32,967 bases of DNA from Syntrophomonas sp. DTU019 (GCA_001512785.1 LFSQ01000109.1:1-32967); one strand, 5' to 3'. Shown: positions 1-8,833, counted from the stretch's first letter. Made by a program: numbers and translations. Notes: generated by a model not told the origin, from the letters alone.

Positions 1-51
1 CCGGGCCAGCTGTAGGGTTACTGCTTGCCTGATACCATATGGGCCAGTTTA

Positions 52-60
52 TGGTAAAAT
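52..60 (+). promoter_or_regulatory. Possible extended -10 element before the MBL gene
   Basis: TGGTAAAAT matches the extended -10 form TGnTATAAT with one mismatch and lies about 40 bases before the TTG start of the following gene. No convincing -35 hexamer sits 16-18 bases upstream, so this is a weak call. The only other thing noticed in the first 99 bases is a short CCATATGG palindrome at 35-42. Confidence 0.3.
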
Positions 61-99
61 TATATTCTATAGTCAGTTTCCAATGAGTGGTGAACAATC

Positions 100-1011
100 T
101 TGCTGCAGAAGATTAGCAAAGACATCTGGGTGGTTTATCCCCCCGCTCAACCCCGCTTTCCCTACGGGAACTGCTTGTACGTGGGGGGAGAGGCCCCTAT
201 TGTGATCGACGCCGGAGCCGGGAAAATGGCGCTTACCGAGGTGATACCGTCACGGGTCAGCACAGTGCTGCTCTCCCATTCCCATTATGACCATATACAC
301 AGCACTTATTTGTTCCCCCATGCCGATATTATGGTAGGATGGCAGGAAGAGTCCTGCTATGCCTCGGAAAAGAACTGGATTGAGTCCAATGGTTATAAGA
401 ATTGGGATGAGATGTTACAGGTAGCCAGGGTGATAAGCCTCATCGACAACCACTCGCCCGGTGATGTTCCCTTTAGGCCACACTTTAAGCCCCTTGCCCT
501 GGCGGGAACTTTCTCAGATCTGCAGGTCTTAGACAGTGGGGCTTTAAAAGTGACCATTTTGCACTTGCCCGGCCACACTGCCGGACATTACGGTTTTTAT
601 ATCGAAGCGGAAGGGGTTTTGTTCAGCAGCGATATGGATCTGGCAAAAACCGGCCCCTGGATGGGGGATGCGACCTCCGATATCGACCAGCTGATCTGCT
701 CGATAAAGCGCCTCAAAGAGATTAATCCCAGAATCATTGTGCCTTCGCATCGCCGGGTGCAGGACTATGACCTGAACAGGCAGTTGGACACATTCCTGGA
801 AGTGGTACTAAAACGCCAGGAACGCATCCTGGAACTGCTCAAGATTCCGCATACCGTTGAGCAGCTGGCCAATTATCATATGTTCTATACCGAACCCCGA
901 ATTGAGAAACAGATGTACTGGGAATGCATGATCATGAAAACCCACATCACTTATTCACTTCGCCACGGCCTTATTAAGGAGGTAAGCCCGGGTGTTTACC
1001 AACGCATCTAA
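100..1011 (+). CDS. MBL-fold metallo-hydrolase
   Basis: Predicted cytosolic metallo-beta-lactamase-fold hydrolase of 303 residues. The metal-binding signature HSHYDH is at residues 60-65, a further metal His sits in LPGHTAGH (His159), an Asp lies in SSDMD (178-180), and the last strand carries a His in PSHRR (217). The C-terminal ~80 residues look helical and winged-helix-like, as in glyoxalase II/LACTB2-type enzymes. The substrate cannot be told from sequence. The start is TTG at 100, since no in-frame ATG or GTG lies just upstream and GAGTGGTGA at 86-93 can act as a ribosome binding site. It stands alone on the plus strand and converges with the GlpM-like gene. Family assignment is firm, function is open. 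Confidence 0.88.
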   Translation: MLQKISKDIWVVYPPAQPRFPYGNCLYVGGEAPIVIDAGAGKMALTEVIPSRVSTVLLSHSHYDHIHSTYLFPHADIMVGWQEESCYASEKNWIESNGYKNWDEMLQVARVISLIDNHSPGDVPFRPHFKPLALAGTFSDLQVLDSGALKVTILHLPGHTAGHYGFYIEAEGVLFSSDMDLAKTGPWMGDATSDIDQLICSIKRLKEINPRIIVPSHRRVQDYDLNRQLDTFLEVVLKRQERILELLKIPHTVEQLANYHMFYTEPRIEKQMYWECMIMKTHITYSLRHGLIKEVSPGVYQRI

Positions 1012-1053
1012 GCCTGACAGATGGGGACGGTGGGCAATTCCCAGCTGTCAGGC
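1012..1053. repeat. Hairpin carrying a GGGGACGG core
   Basis: GCCTGACAG at 1012-1020 pairs perfectly with CTGTCAGGC at 1045-1053, and an inner TGGG/CCCA stem (1031-1034 with 1040-1043) continues it. The unpaired 10 bases on the 5' side contain GGGGACGG, the same core found in the large palindrome at 12376-12461. It starts one base after the MBL stop codon and could end that transcript, but no T run follows. The rest of the gap to 1258 holds no recognised RNA or gene apart from a weak small ORF. Confidence 0.6.
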
Positions 1054-1175
1054 CATCAGTTTGGTCACAAAAAGAAAGGACAGAGAAATATTCCCTGTCG
1101 AAAGCGGTAGCAACTTGTAAGTGGCAACTTTATTTGATTATAAACAGCCTGACCGGTTGGGTGAAGGGGTTTGGC

Positions 1176-1277
1176 ATGAATAGCTGCTATCCGGGCATGA
1201 AAGACCGCAATAGAGACATGAATGACTTAAGACCCATTAATAGTCCCGAGCAAATGACTCATAAGATGTGCTGGTAA
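1176..1277 (+). CDS. Weak 33-codon ORF, unrecognised
   Basis: An ATG at 1176 is preceded by AAGGGG with a six-base spacer and opens a 33-codon frame, polar and Met/Asn-rich, ending TAA at 1275-1277. It overlaps the 3' end of the convergent GlpM-like gene by 19 bases. No family is recognised, and a chance ORF is at least as likely as a gene. Confidence 0.15.
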   Translation: MNSCYPGMKDRNRDMNDLRPINSPEQMTHKMCW

Positions 1278-1585
1278 ATCTGTATGATGATAAGGCAGAT
1301 GACAAGCCAGGCAGAGATGCCGCATAACAGTGTCCAGCCGATTGCCATTCTTCCTACGAGATAATAGCAAGTGATTAAAAAGGCGGCTACCGCAGGCAAT
1401 GCCAAAATGCTCAAAACTATAGTGCGTTGCATGGCGATTGGGGAAATGCTTTGTGACAGGAAATAATATCCCACTACAGTAATTACGGGGAATAAAACCA
1501 CCAGTCCGGCCAGTTGAGGGTTTTTACCTTTCCTTATCCAACTTACCACCAGTACCAAAAGGCCACCGCATACAAACCTCCACAA
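1259..1585 (-). CDS. GlpM-like small integral membrane protein
   Basis: Very hydrophobic 108-residue protein with three or four membrane segments (about residues 1-17, 25-45, 53-75 and 83-105). The pattern GKNPQLAGLVVLFP followed by a YYLVGRM segment resembles the GlpM family of small inner-membrane proteins, where a K-N-x(3)-AGL-x(2)-LFP motif follows the first helix. The molecular role is not established; the name comes from a reported link to glycerol metabolism and alginate in Pseudomonas. The start is TTG at 1585. AGGAGG lies only two bases upstream and a stop codon blocks further extension, so the N-terminus is a little shorter than usual for GlpM and the exact start is uncertain. It follows the hydrolase gene on the same strand with a 56-base gap. 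Confidence 0.6.
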   Translation of the reverse strand: MWRFVCGGLLVLVVSWIRKGKNPQLAGLVVLFPVITVVGYYFLSQSISPIAMQRTIVLSILALPAVAAFLITCYYLVGRMAIGWTLLCGISAWLVICLIIIQIYQHIL

Positions 1586-1641
1586 GGCCTCCTGCTAGCT
1601 CAATTATAGTTTCACCCCTTAATAGCCAAGTGTTATAGTGA

Positions 1642-2400
1642 TCAGCCCTCAACGAAATGCCGGTCAATCCAATCAATGGTTATGGCTTCGCGATGCTCCA
1701 CCATGTCGGTAAAACGATGGTCTGCCCCGGGCACCAGGTGCAGTGTCGCTCCAGGCAGATGGGCTAATATATCGCAGGCGTTTTGCACTGCCACAGCTTC
1801 ATCTTCCTTGCCGTGCACCACTAAAACCGGTTTGTTCCGCATGGCCATCAGGTTCATCACCATGTCATGGGCTTTGAAGTCAAGCAGCAGGCTGGGCTTT
1901 AACTCAAATTGGCCGCCTTCATCGCTTAATACGACACTGTTGCCATGCATTAGTCGCTGGTAATCATCACCCAGCAACCCGGCAAAGACCAGCGGCAGAT
2001 TGAAAGGTGCCGACCACAGGATATAACCCCGGGTTTCCGGCAAATATGGTGCCGCTGCGATCACAGTACTGCCTCCAAAACTCCTTCCCAGCAGGATCTG
2101 AGGAATTTGGTAGCGTGTGCCTATATAGGCACAGACCTGCTTTAAATCGGCGACTTGTTGCGTGAGCGTCATATCGCCGAATGCCCCGCTGCTTTCACCG
2201 CTGCCCCGGAAATCGAAAGCTGCCACCATGAATCCCCGCCGGGTCAATTTATCAGCAAAAGCATAGATTTTCCCGCTGTTTTCCTTGGTGCCGCGAAAAC
2301 CGTGGCAAATCACCACAGCAAGGCGGGATTTGGATTCAGGGACAAAGACCAGTGTCGCTATATAATCTCCACGGTCAACCGGAATAAAGATCTTCTCCAT
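1642..2400 (-). CDS. Alpha/beta hydrolase (serine hydrolase)
   Basis: Cytosolic alpha/beta-hydrolase of about 252 residues. Counting from the GTG at 2403, the nucleophile elbow is GRSFG (Ser108), the acid is Asp201 in HGKEDEAV and the base is His229 in GADHRF; HGFRG near residue 34 forms the oxyanion region. This is the dienelactone hydrolase/acylaminoacyl peptidase-like group, close to the YqkD/FrsA style of esterases. The natural substrate is unknown. ATG at 2400 is preferred over GTG at 2403 because of the spacing to GAGAG. It lies 12 bases after the zinc-ribbon gene and probably shares a transcript with it and the YkgJ gene. Confidence 0.85.
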   Translation of the reverse strand: MEKIFIPVDRGDYIATLVFVPESKSRLAVVICHGFRGTKENSGKIYAFADKLTRRGFMVAAFDFRGSGESSGAFGDMTLTQQVADLKQVCAYIGTRYQIPQILLGRSFGGSTVIAAAPYLPETRGYILWSAPFNLPLVFAGLLGDDYQRLMHGNSVVLSDEGGQFELKPSLLLDFKAHDMVMNLMAMRNKPVLVVHGKEDEAVAVQNACDILAHLPGATLHLVPGADHRFTDMVEHREAITIDWIDRHFVEG

Positions 2401-2412
2401 CACTTCTCTCGC

Positions 2413-2595
2413 TTACATGGGCTTTTTGGGTTTGTTCTTTTCCTCTGACTCGTGCTTAACCCTGAAGTTGCACAGGTCGCAAATGAAGGTGGCTACTGGT
2501 TTTTCCTGAGCCACGAGTTTTTTGTAATCCTTATGGGATTCGTCCACGCTGTAGGTTTTGCTGCATAGCAGGCAACGAGCGGAAATGGTTTCCAT
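2413..2595 (-). CDS. Small zinc-ribbon protein, YlaI/DUF2197-like
   Basis: A 60-residue protein with two knuckles, CLLC (Cys8, Cys11) and CDLC (Cys39, Cys42), which would bind one zinc ion, and a charged Lys/Glu-rich C-terminal tail. The spacing and the sentence-like pattern of an N-terminal CxxC, a basic middle and a second CxxC fit the Bacillus YlaI (DUF2197) family, whose role is unknown. The ATG is preceded by GGAGG with seven bases between. It sits between the YkgJ-like gene (22 bases upstream) and the hydrolase (12 bases downstream), so a three-gene operon is likely. Confidence 0.7.
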   Translation of the reverse strand: METISARCLLCSKTYSVDESHKDYKKLVAQEKPVATFICDLCNFRVKHESEEKNKPKKPM

Positions 2596-2617
2596 GGTAA
2601 GCCCTCCTTCACCCCTA

Positions 2618-3280
2618 TTACTTTAATAGTAGCATCTTACGCCATAAATCGAAAGAAAGCAGCTTGCCCAGTTTTAACTGCTGGTAACTGTTTTTTCCAG
2701 TAAAATGGCCCTTTCGCCAGTCGCGGGGGTCGATGCGCGCATTAAAGCTGCGGTTTACGGGCAAGGGCCTGCCCGCCTGATTGAAAGCCGCCAGGCTGCA
2801 GCGCACCAGCTCGTCCATGCCTTTATTGACGATCTCGCTGCGCAGCTGCTCGAATTCCGGGCTGGTCTGGCAGCACAAATAGGTCTGGCAGGCAAAGGGC
2901 CGCCGTGCGTAAATCGAGCATTTGCCCCGGGAATTGAGGAAAATGCACTTTTGCCCCCGGCGCCGCAGGGTGATATCCACCACCGCTCCCTGCACTTCCA
3001 CCCACAGATAGCGGAATACCTCCAGTTGAGGGATACCCAGGGCTTTACCGATCTGCATAACATCGATGGAGGTGACCGGCAACGGTTCCCGGCAGCATAA
3101 GTCGCAGCCTTCGCAATCAGCCCGGTTTACCGGCCACAACCGGGGCCAGTTGTCATGCAGGTAGGAATGGTTGAGCTCATCCAGGAACTGCTGCACGGTG
3201 ATCTGCGGATCCAGCACCTTTAATGCAAAACCTGGCTGTCCATTGAAACGAGCGGGCTTGATCAGCAATCGAGAATGCAT
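2618..3280 (-). CDS. YkgJ-family Cys-cluster protein
   Basis: 220-residue protein with nine cysteines in the YkgJ arrangement: Cys56, Cys59, Cys62 and Cys63 (CEGCDLCC), Cys112, Cys121, then Cys131, Cys136 and Cys137 (CQTYLCC). The family is described as a putative zinc- or iron-chelating domain, probably cytosolic, without an assigned reaction. The N-terminal 50 residues and the C-terminal 60 residues are outside the domain and not recognised. It opens a likely three-gene minus-strand unit, separated from the chemotaxis gene upstream by a hairpin terminator. Confidence 0.82.
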   Translation of the reverse strand: MHSRLLIKPARFNGQPGFALKVLDPQITVQQFLDELNHSYLHDNWPRLWPVNRADCEGCDLCCREPLPVTSIDVMQIGKALGIPQLEVFRYLWVEVQGAVVDITLRRRGQKCIFLNSRGKCSIYARRPFACQTYLCCQTSPEFEQLRSEIVNKGMDELVRCSLAAFNQAGRPLPVNRSFNARIDPRDWRKGHFTGKNSYQQLKLGKLLSFDLWRKMLLLK

Positions 3281-3301
3281 TATTCCCCTCTTAATCGCAA
3301 C

Positions 3302-3333
3302 AAAAGGCTTTCCCGCTTGTAGGAGAGCCCTTT
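3302..3333 (-). terminator. Hairpin terminator after the chemotaxis gene
   Basis: AAAGGCTTTCC at 3303-3313 pairs with GGAGAGCCCTTT at 3322-3333 with one bulged C and one wobble. On the minus strand the stem ends in CCTTTTGTT, a short U-rich tail, 30 bases after the stop codon of the chemotaxis gene. Confidence 0.55.
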
Positions 3334-3364
3334 GCCAGTCTTTTTAAACGCTTTTTGCGCCTGC

Positions 3365-5110
3365 TTACAGCTTGAAATGGGCTGAAGCCTGCTGCAAGTC
3401 GGCGACCGCCCGGTTGAGGGCATTGAGCGCCTGCTTGAACTTACCGATCTCTTCCATTTGCCGGCCGGCTATTTCAGACATCGCCTCCACCATCTGGGCG
3501 TTGTGCTGGGCTGCTGCTTGGTTGTTGTCAGCCGATTGCATGGCTGTATCCAGGCCGGCCGCCATCTGCCGGCTGGCCCGGGAGAGCTCTTCAAGCTGGG
3601 CTTTGACCTGCTTGATGGCCGCGCTGACATGGTGGAAGGCATCCCCGGCACGGGAAATGATGGCAGTGCTTCTAACGGCCTCTGTGCTGCCTTCCTGCAC
3701 CGCCCTGGCTGCTTGATCCACTTCGTTGTGCAGTTCGTTTTTCAGCTCAGCGATGCGCTGGGCGGCTTCAGCTGATTGTTCAGCCAGCGCGCGCACTTGA
3801 TCAGCCACCACGGCAAAACCACGTCCCATCTCCCCGGCGCGGGCCGCTTCAATGGCGGCATTTAAGGCCAACAGATTGCCCTGGCTGGCGAGGTCGTTCA
3901 TCATGTCCAAAATTGGCCCGATTTGCGAAGCTTTTTCACCTAAGGCCGCGACAACAGAAGCGGTATAATCGGTGCTGCTGCTGATGATTGCGGTCTGTTT
4001 GACCGCCAGTTCGACCTGCCCTTCTCCCTCTTCAGCCTTTGTGCTGACAGCCGCTACAGCCCGGGCTGTTTCCTGCAGGCCGGCAGCCAGCTGTTGATAG
4101 CCTGCTGCCATTTCTCCAATGGCGGTGCGGGAATGATGGGATATTTGGGCCTGCTCTGTGGCTGAACGCAGCAGGGCTTCAGCCTGGGTGTTGAGATTGC
4201 TTATCAAGGCATTGCTGCTTTCAGCGAGCTGCCCCAGCTGAGTGCTGGATTTGCTGATACTGGCCAGCCCCTGGCTGTTCTTGACGGTCAGCCCGGTTAT
4301 TTTCTCCAGCAAAGCATTGAGCATAGATGCCAGCTTGCCCGGTTCATCTTTGGCACGGTCGGGAATGCGCTGGCTCAAATCGCCCTGACCGGCCTTCTCC
4401 ACCACCTGGCTGATGCGCCGCAATGGTGCACAAACCGAGCAGGACAGCAGCAGGGCAATTAAAAAGCCCACCAAAACCCCTATGGCAGCGTAGCTGATCA
4501 TGGTCAGGCGGTAGTTATAAATAGCCTCTTCATGCGATGCGAGCGGGGTTCCCACACACCAGATGCCGATAGTGATCCCGCGGGCATCTTTGATGGGCTC
4601 AAAAGCCGCCTGGCTCCACACCCCGGCCACTTCAGCCTTTCCTGTATATGCCTGTCCCTCAACCAGGAGCACTTGAGCAATTTCTTCTGATAGCCTGGTA
4701 TCAATAACTCTCTGGCCGTCCTGCACCACACTGGTCGCTACCCCGGTATCCCCGCGGAAGATGGTGCAGGTGTTCCCTGTCAGGTCGCCGATCTGATCGA
4801 CCACCCCGGAATTGCCTTCCATCAATACCGGTCCTTTATATAATCTGCCGTTTATAATCTGCCAATCCCCGGGATATCTCGCCTCCAGGATCTGGCGCCC
4901 CATAGCCAGGTCCGATTGCAGCTTCTGCTGTGCTGCCAGCAGCAGCTTGGCTGACATCATCTCAGTGGCATAATAAACCAGTATGCCGCTTACTGCAGCC
5001 AGGACCAGGGTAAAGACCAGGACCAGGCGAACCCGTACACTGAGCTTGCGCAAGCAGCCTTCAAGCAACCCCATTCTCTCATTGCCCCTTTCCAACCGAT
5101 GAGCCCGCAT
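3365..5110 (-). CDS. Methyl-accepting chemotaxis protein
   Basis: Transmembrane chemoreceptor of 581 residues. Order of parts: TM1 about 28-48, extracellular Cache-like sensor about 55-195, TM2 about 202-224, HAMP about 225-277, then a long coiled-coil signalling domain. The hairpin tip at 407-446 shows the conserved [16 protein letters not shown] and [16 protein letters not shown] segments that contact CheA/CheW. The ligand is unknown. A second ATG at 5074 is an alternative start; the sensor and both membrane segments are intact either way. It follows the lipoprotein gene by 38 bases and no other chemotaxis gene is nearby, so it must signal to a cluster elsewhere. A terminator follows. Confidence 0.93.
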   Translation of the reverse strand: MRAHRLERGNERMGLLEGCLRKLSVRVRLVLVFTLVLAAVSGILVYYATEMMSAKLLLAAQQKLQSDLAMGRQILEARYPGDWQIINGRLYKGPVLMEGNSGVVDQIGDLTGNTCTIFRGDTGVATSVVQDGQRVIDTRLSEEIAQVLLVEGQAYTGKAEVAGVWSQAAFEPIKDARGITIGIWCVGTPLASHEEAIYNYRLTMISYAAIGVLVGFLIALLLSCSVCAPLRRISQVVEKAGQGDLSQRIPDRAKDEPGKLASMLNALLEKITGLTVKNSQGLASISKSSTQLGQLAESSNALISNLNTQAEALLRSATEQAQISHHSRTAIGEMAAGYQQLAAGLQETARAVAAVSTKAEEGEGQVELAVKQTAIISSSTDYTASVVAALGEKASQIGPILDMMNDLASQGNLLALNAAIEAARAGEMGRGFAVVADQVRALAEQSAEAAQRIAELKNELHNEVDQAARAVQEGSTEAVRSTAIISRAGDAFHHVSAAIKQVKAQLEELSRASRQMAAGLDTAMQSADNNQAAAQHNAQMVEAMSEIAGRQMEEIGKFKQALNALNRAVADLQQASAHFKL

Positions 5111-5148
5111 ACCTTTCCTGCGGCTAAATATCGATGATTGCTGCGAGA

Positions 5149-5475
5149 TTATTGAGCTGTGTTATCATCTTCAGGGGGGATTATCTCCATGTAGGTTACG
5201 CGCTGATAGTTGAAGCTCCCCACCACATTGCCCTGTGCATCGTAAATGTAGGAGATGGATGAGCCTCCCGCGTAGAGCTTGCCGCTCCTTTCCAGACCCA
5301 GTTCATAAACATACCCTTCCACCATATCTCCCCGGTCAAAGTGGATACGAACCTTGATGAGACTCGGCTGGCTGGAAAAATCCCGTTTCACCAGGTCCTG
5401 AATGTTCTGGCACCCACTGGTGAAGAGGATGAACAGCATCGCAAGCATAAGCAGTGCCAGGCGGCATCGCCTCAT
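5149..5475 (-). CDS. Small lipoprotein of unknown function
   Basis: Predicted lipoprotein of 108 residues. The N-terminus MRRCRL plus a hydrophobic stretch ends in a lipobox-like TSGC, with the lipidated Cys near residue 21. The mature part is a beta-rich domain of about 85 residues with a [14 protein letters not shown] segment and an acidic C-terminus; no family is recognised. The frame is open further upstream, but ATG at 5475 is chosen because AAGGAGG sits eight bases before it and because it makes a 4-base ATGA overlap with the stop of the protease gene, a sign of translational coupling. The chemotaxis gene follows 38 bases later. Possible roles include a partner of the adjacent chemoreceptor, but this is a guess from position only. 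Confidence 0.75.
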   Translation of the reverse strand: MRRCRLALLMLAMLFILFTSGCQNIQDLVKRDFSSQPSLIKVRIHFDRGDMVEGYVYELGLERSGKLYAGGSSISYIYDAQGNVVGSFNYQRVTYMEIIPPEDDNTAQ

Positions 5476-7919
5476 CTGGACCGCCTCCTTACTCGTCGGG
5501 GCCTTTTCATGGCATAAGCCCCGGACCCGTTCAAGTCGCGCCGGCGCATTTCCGTCCATTTCTGCAGCTTCTGGTTAACCAGGTAATGCACCGTACCCGG
5601 TGTAAAATTGCCCTTTTCGTCCCGCTCTCCGGCAGGCATACCAGTGAGTATCTCCAGCCCCTGGTCGATGTGATCCACTGCCCAGATATTGAACTTCTTC
5701 TGTCGTACTGCTTCCACCACTTCCGTATCGAGCATCAATTGAGAGATGTTCTGCTTGGGTATGATAACCCCCTGTTTGCCGTTCAAGCCTTTATCTTTGC
5801 AGGTTTTGAAAAACCCTTCGATCTTTTGGTTGACCCCGCCGACTGGCTGAACCTCGCCATTTTGATTCACTGAACCGGTTACCGCAATACCCTGGTATAT
5901 GGGCACATTGGCCAGGCTGGACAGCAGGGCGTACAGCTCCGCACTGGAAGCGCTGTCCCCTTCGACCCCCTGATAGCTTTGCTCAAAGGTCAAACTGGCG
6001 GATAAGGCCAGCGGTTTGTCCTGTGCGTACTGCGCTCCCATGTAGCCGTTCAAGGTCAAGACCCCTTTGCTATGAATACTGCCGCTCATGCGGATCTCGC
6101 GCTCAATATTGACCAGGCCTTTTTCCCCCATGAAGGTTTTGGCGGTAATGCGCACCGGCTTGCCGAAATAATACTCACCCACCTGATAGACCGCCAGGCC
6201 GTTGATCTCACCTACCCGGTACTCATCCACATTTATGATCAAAATGTCGCGTTTAATCAATTCCTGCAGGTGCTCTTCCACCATAGCCGAGCGCTGCAGT
6301 TTGCTTTGGATGGCCTTGTTCACATGCGCGGCGGTGACCAGCTCGGCTTTATCCTGTCTGGCCCAGTGATTGGCCTCATAGACCACTTCCACCAGCTTGT
6401 TGAAATGTGTGGTCATCTTTTCCTGATCCTCAGCCATGCGGGTGCTGTAATCCACTACGCTGGCCACCGCATCAGGGGTAAAGTGCAACAGGTTTTCGCG
6501 CTGGCATACCCCGGCGATGAGCTGTGCATATTGCTTGATGTGAGCCCGGCTTTTAACCATTTCCACATCGAAATCCGCCCGGATTTTAAACAATTTGCGG
6601 AATTCCTCGTCAAAGGCATACAGAGCATGATAATACCAGGCATCACCGATCAACACCACTTTTATGTCAACCGGGATGGGCTGCGGCTGCAGGGTTTCGG
6701 TATTGGTTATGCCCAGGACCCGGCCGATGTTTTCCACCTTGATCTCGCAATTTTTCAGCACTTTTTTCAGGGAATCCCATACATAGAAATTCTTTAAGAC
6801 ATCATTGACGTGCAGGACCAGGTAGCCGCCATTGGCCTTGTGTATGGCCCCGGGTTTAATCTTGGAAAAATCGGTGGCCAGTATGCCGAATTCGCCTTCA
6901 TACTCGATTTGCCCGAAAAGGTTGGCGTAAGTGGGATTGGATTCGAAGATTACCGGGGCATGGTCCAAAGCGCCGTTGTCCACCAGGAGATTGACCTGGT
7001 ATTTGCGCAAGGAGGCGCGCCGGTCCATATGGCGGAAAAACATCATGGGGCCGCTCTCCTCGGTTTTCAAAAAGCCTTCCGCATTCTCTATCAGGTCTTT
7101 CTGCATATCCTGCAGATAGGTGATAATGGCCTCATTGTCCTGGTATTTGGCCATAAGCTGTTCAAACCAGGGCGAGGACACCGTGCGAGTGGTTTCGTGC
7201 TCCAGGTTTTTGATCTTCTCACGGATGACTTTCTCGGCTTCTTTGTATTTGCGGATGGCCTCGTTGATCTTTTCCTGTATCATGGCCCCGGTGCGCATGA
7301 TCTCCATGCGCTGCTCCTCGCTCATGGCCATGTATTCTTCCTGGGTGAGAGCCTCACCATCCTCCTTGATGGGGGTGGTGTTTATGCCGGTTTGCGTGCG
7401 CGAGATGGTAAAACCATGCCGCCTGGCCTCCTCATCCAGTTCCAGGTACATTTTGTTGGTCTCTTCCAGGAAAGCATTGAGAATGCTGTTCTTCTTGTTT
7501 TCATATTCCTCGCTCTCAAAGGCCTTGACTATGTTTTTGATAATGCTGTCAATGCTGGAGCTGATATCCTGTTTGAACACCTTGCCCTGCCCCGGAGGCA
7601 GCCTGAGGGCTACCGGAGCGTCAGCTTCGCGGAAATTGTAGACATAGCACCAATCCGGAGGAGCCGGCCGGGCAGAAGCCCGTTCCTCCAGCATCTCCCG
7701 GGCCAGGCTGCTTTTGCCGGTGCCAAAAGGCCCGGCCAGATATATGTTATAGCCCTGATTGTCCATATCCAGGCCCAGGGATAAAGCCTCCACCGCCCGG
7801 TCCTGGCCGATGATGCCCCGCAAGGGCTGCAGCTCCGCAGTGCTTTTAAAGCGGAACAGCGAAGGGCTGCACTCTTTTCTGAGCTGCTTCGCTTTTAAGC
7901 GGTATTGTTTGACGTTCAA
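5472..7919 (-). CDS. LonB/LonH-type ATP-dependent serine protease
   Basis: 815-residue AAA+ protease. Walker A is GPFGTGKS at 63-70; a long helical, charged insertion spans about 125-290; the rest of the ATPase and its lid follow to ~550; and the Lon S16 protease domain is at about 565-765 with catalytic Ser656 in EGDSAS and Lys699 in GGVNQK. There is no Lon N-terminal substrate domain and no membrane segment, so it belongs to the cytosolic YcbZ/LonH-like group with an AAA_32-type ATPase rather than to LonA. The C-terminus ends in a basic Arg-rich tail. The start is TTG at 7919, preceded by GGAGGG with a seven-base spacer. It lies 24 bases after the MBL gene and overlaps the lipoprotein gene by ATGA. 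Confidence 0.9.
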   Translation of the reverse strand: MNVKQYRLKAKQLRKECSPSLFRFKSTAELQPLRGIIGQDRAVEALSLGLDMDNQGYNIYLAGPFGTGKSSLAREMLEERASARPAPPDWCYVYNFREADAPVALRLPPGQGKVFKQDISSSIDSIIKNIVKAFESEEYENKKNSILNAFLEETNKMYLELDEEARRHGFTISRTQTGINTTPIKEDGEALTQEEYMAMSEEQRMEIMRTGAMIQEKINEAIRKYKEAEKVIREKIKNLEHETTRTVSSPWFEQLMAKYQDNEAIITYLQDMQKDLIENAEGFLKTEESGPMMFFRHMDRRASLRKYQVNLLVDNGALDHAPVIFESNPTYANLFGQIEYEGEFGILATDFSKIKPGAIHKANGGYLVLHVNDVLKNFYVWDSLKKVLKNCEIKVENIGRVLGITNTETLQPQPIPVDIKVVLIGDAWYYHALYAFDEEFRKLFKIRADFDVEMVKSRAHIKQYAQLIAGVCQRENLLHFTPDAVASVVDYSTRMAEDQEKMTTHFNKLVEVVYEANHWARQDKAELVTAAHVNKAIQSKLQRSAMVEEHLQELIKRDILIINVDEYRVGEINGLAVYQVGEYYFGKPVRITAKTFMGEKGLVNIEREIRMSGSIHSKGVLTLNGYMGAQYAQDKPLALSASLTFEQSYQGVEGDSASSAELYALLSSLANVPIYQGIAVTGSVNQNGEVQPVGGVNQKIEGFFKTCKDKGLNGKQGVIIPKQNISQLMLDTEVVEAVRQKKFNIWAVDHIDQGLEILTGMPAGERDEKGNFTPGTVHYLVNQKLQKWTEMRRRDLNGSGAYAMKRPRRVRRRSR

Positions 7920-7943
7920 TTACTTCCCTCCAGTGATACCATT

Positions 7944-8777
7944 CTATATAAAGGTAAAATGACTGCCGGCATCGATCTTCACCACCCGATGCCCCAGAGC
8001 CTGGTATAGCTGAGCAGCCGGATAAAACCCGGTGCAATGGCCGATCATGATGCGATCCGGCAGCTCATCCAACAAAGCCGAGAGTGTTGCTTCCATGCGC
8101 TCGGATGAGGCATTCATCAGGTGAGTGCCGCCGATATAAGCCTGTATATGTCTTTTCCCGGTGATCTCCCGGGCATATTCCAAAGTGTTGACCGTCCCCG
8201 CATGGGCACAACCGCTCAAAATAATCAAACCCTGAGGATGGTCAATGACCAAAGCCATATCATCCTCAATATAGTCCTCTATCAGGTCCTCGCCTGATTG
8301 CAGTACAAAACGCCCCCCTGCATCTTCATAAGCAGTCCTGCGGGGGATGGTGCCGGTAATATAGACCCCGGGGTAAATCTCCAGGGGTTTGTCGCTGTAA
8401 CGAAACCGAGCCCCGGCTTCAACCGCTTCAGCTTCGCTAAAGGGACAACCGACCTCGATCCTGCGCCCACTGGGTGCTACAGCGTAGCGTTTGACAAATA
8501 TCCGGGGATGTGCGGTTACCGGACGCGGTCCGATCTGTTTCAGCAATTTGAGCAAAGCCCCGCAGTGATCAAAGTGACCATGACTGATAACTATTTCCTC
8601 CGTCTCCTCCAGCGGGATCCCGAGCTGCAGGCTGTTGATGAACAGGGCATCGCCTTGACCGGTATCAAACAACAGCTTGTGGTCGTCAATGTTAAGCAGT
8701 GCGGCAAAGCCCCACTCCCCGATCAAGGCCTGGTGGGAGGTGGTGTTTTCCACCAATATGGTCAGATCAGTTTTCAC
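7944..8777 (-). CDS. MBL-fold hydrolase, COG1237-like
   Basis: 277-residue MBL-fold protein of the group that includes the archaeal RFA-P synthase-related and F420/pterin-associated metallohydrolases. The N-terminal VENTT, the LFDTGQGDALFINS segment and the metal motif HGHFDH (His66, His68, Asp70, His71) are typical, as are LSGCAHAGTVNT and IGGTHLMNAS later on. The substrate is unknown in bacteria. The start is GTG at 8777, with GAGGA eight bases upstream. It is the first gene of a probable four-gene run with the Lon-like protease, the lipoprotein and the chemoreceptor. Confidence 0.87.
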   Translation of the reverse strand: MKTDLTILVENTTSHQALIGEWGFAALLNIDDHKLLFDTGQGDALFINSLQLGIPLEETEEIVISHGHFDHCGALLKLLKQIGPRPVTAHPRIFVKRYAVAPSGRRIEVGCPFSEAEAVEAGARFRYSDKPLEIYPGVYITGTIPRRTAYEDAGGRFVLQSGEDLIEDYIEDDMALVIDHPQGLIILSGCAHAGTVNTLEYAREITGKRHIQAYIGGTHLMNASSERMEATLSALLDELPDRIMIGHCTGFYPAAQLYQALGHRVVKIDAGSHFTFI

Positions 8778-8827
8778 TGCTCAGTCCTCACAATCGTGTT
8801 TGATTATTTATGATATTTATCTATTCT

Positions 8828-8833
8828 ATTATA
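8828..8833 (-). promoter_or_regulatory. Possible -10 box for the MBL-lonB run
   Basis: On the minus strand this reads TATAAT, about 50 bases before the GTG start at 8777. The -35 region 17 bases further (AGGCAT) is poor, so only the -10 is supported. Confidence 0.35.

Noticed and set aside
1060-1258. Possible riboswitch in the gap after the MBL gene
   Set aside because: No consensus of a known riboswitch could be matched, and the gap lies between convergent genes where a leader is not expected.
6810-7784. 324-codon open frame on the plus strand inside the Lon-like protease gene
   Set aside because: It is antisense to a protein with complete AAA+ and Lon motifs, shows no family motif, and is a GC-driven shadow frame.
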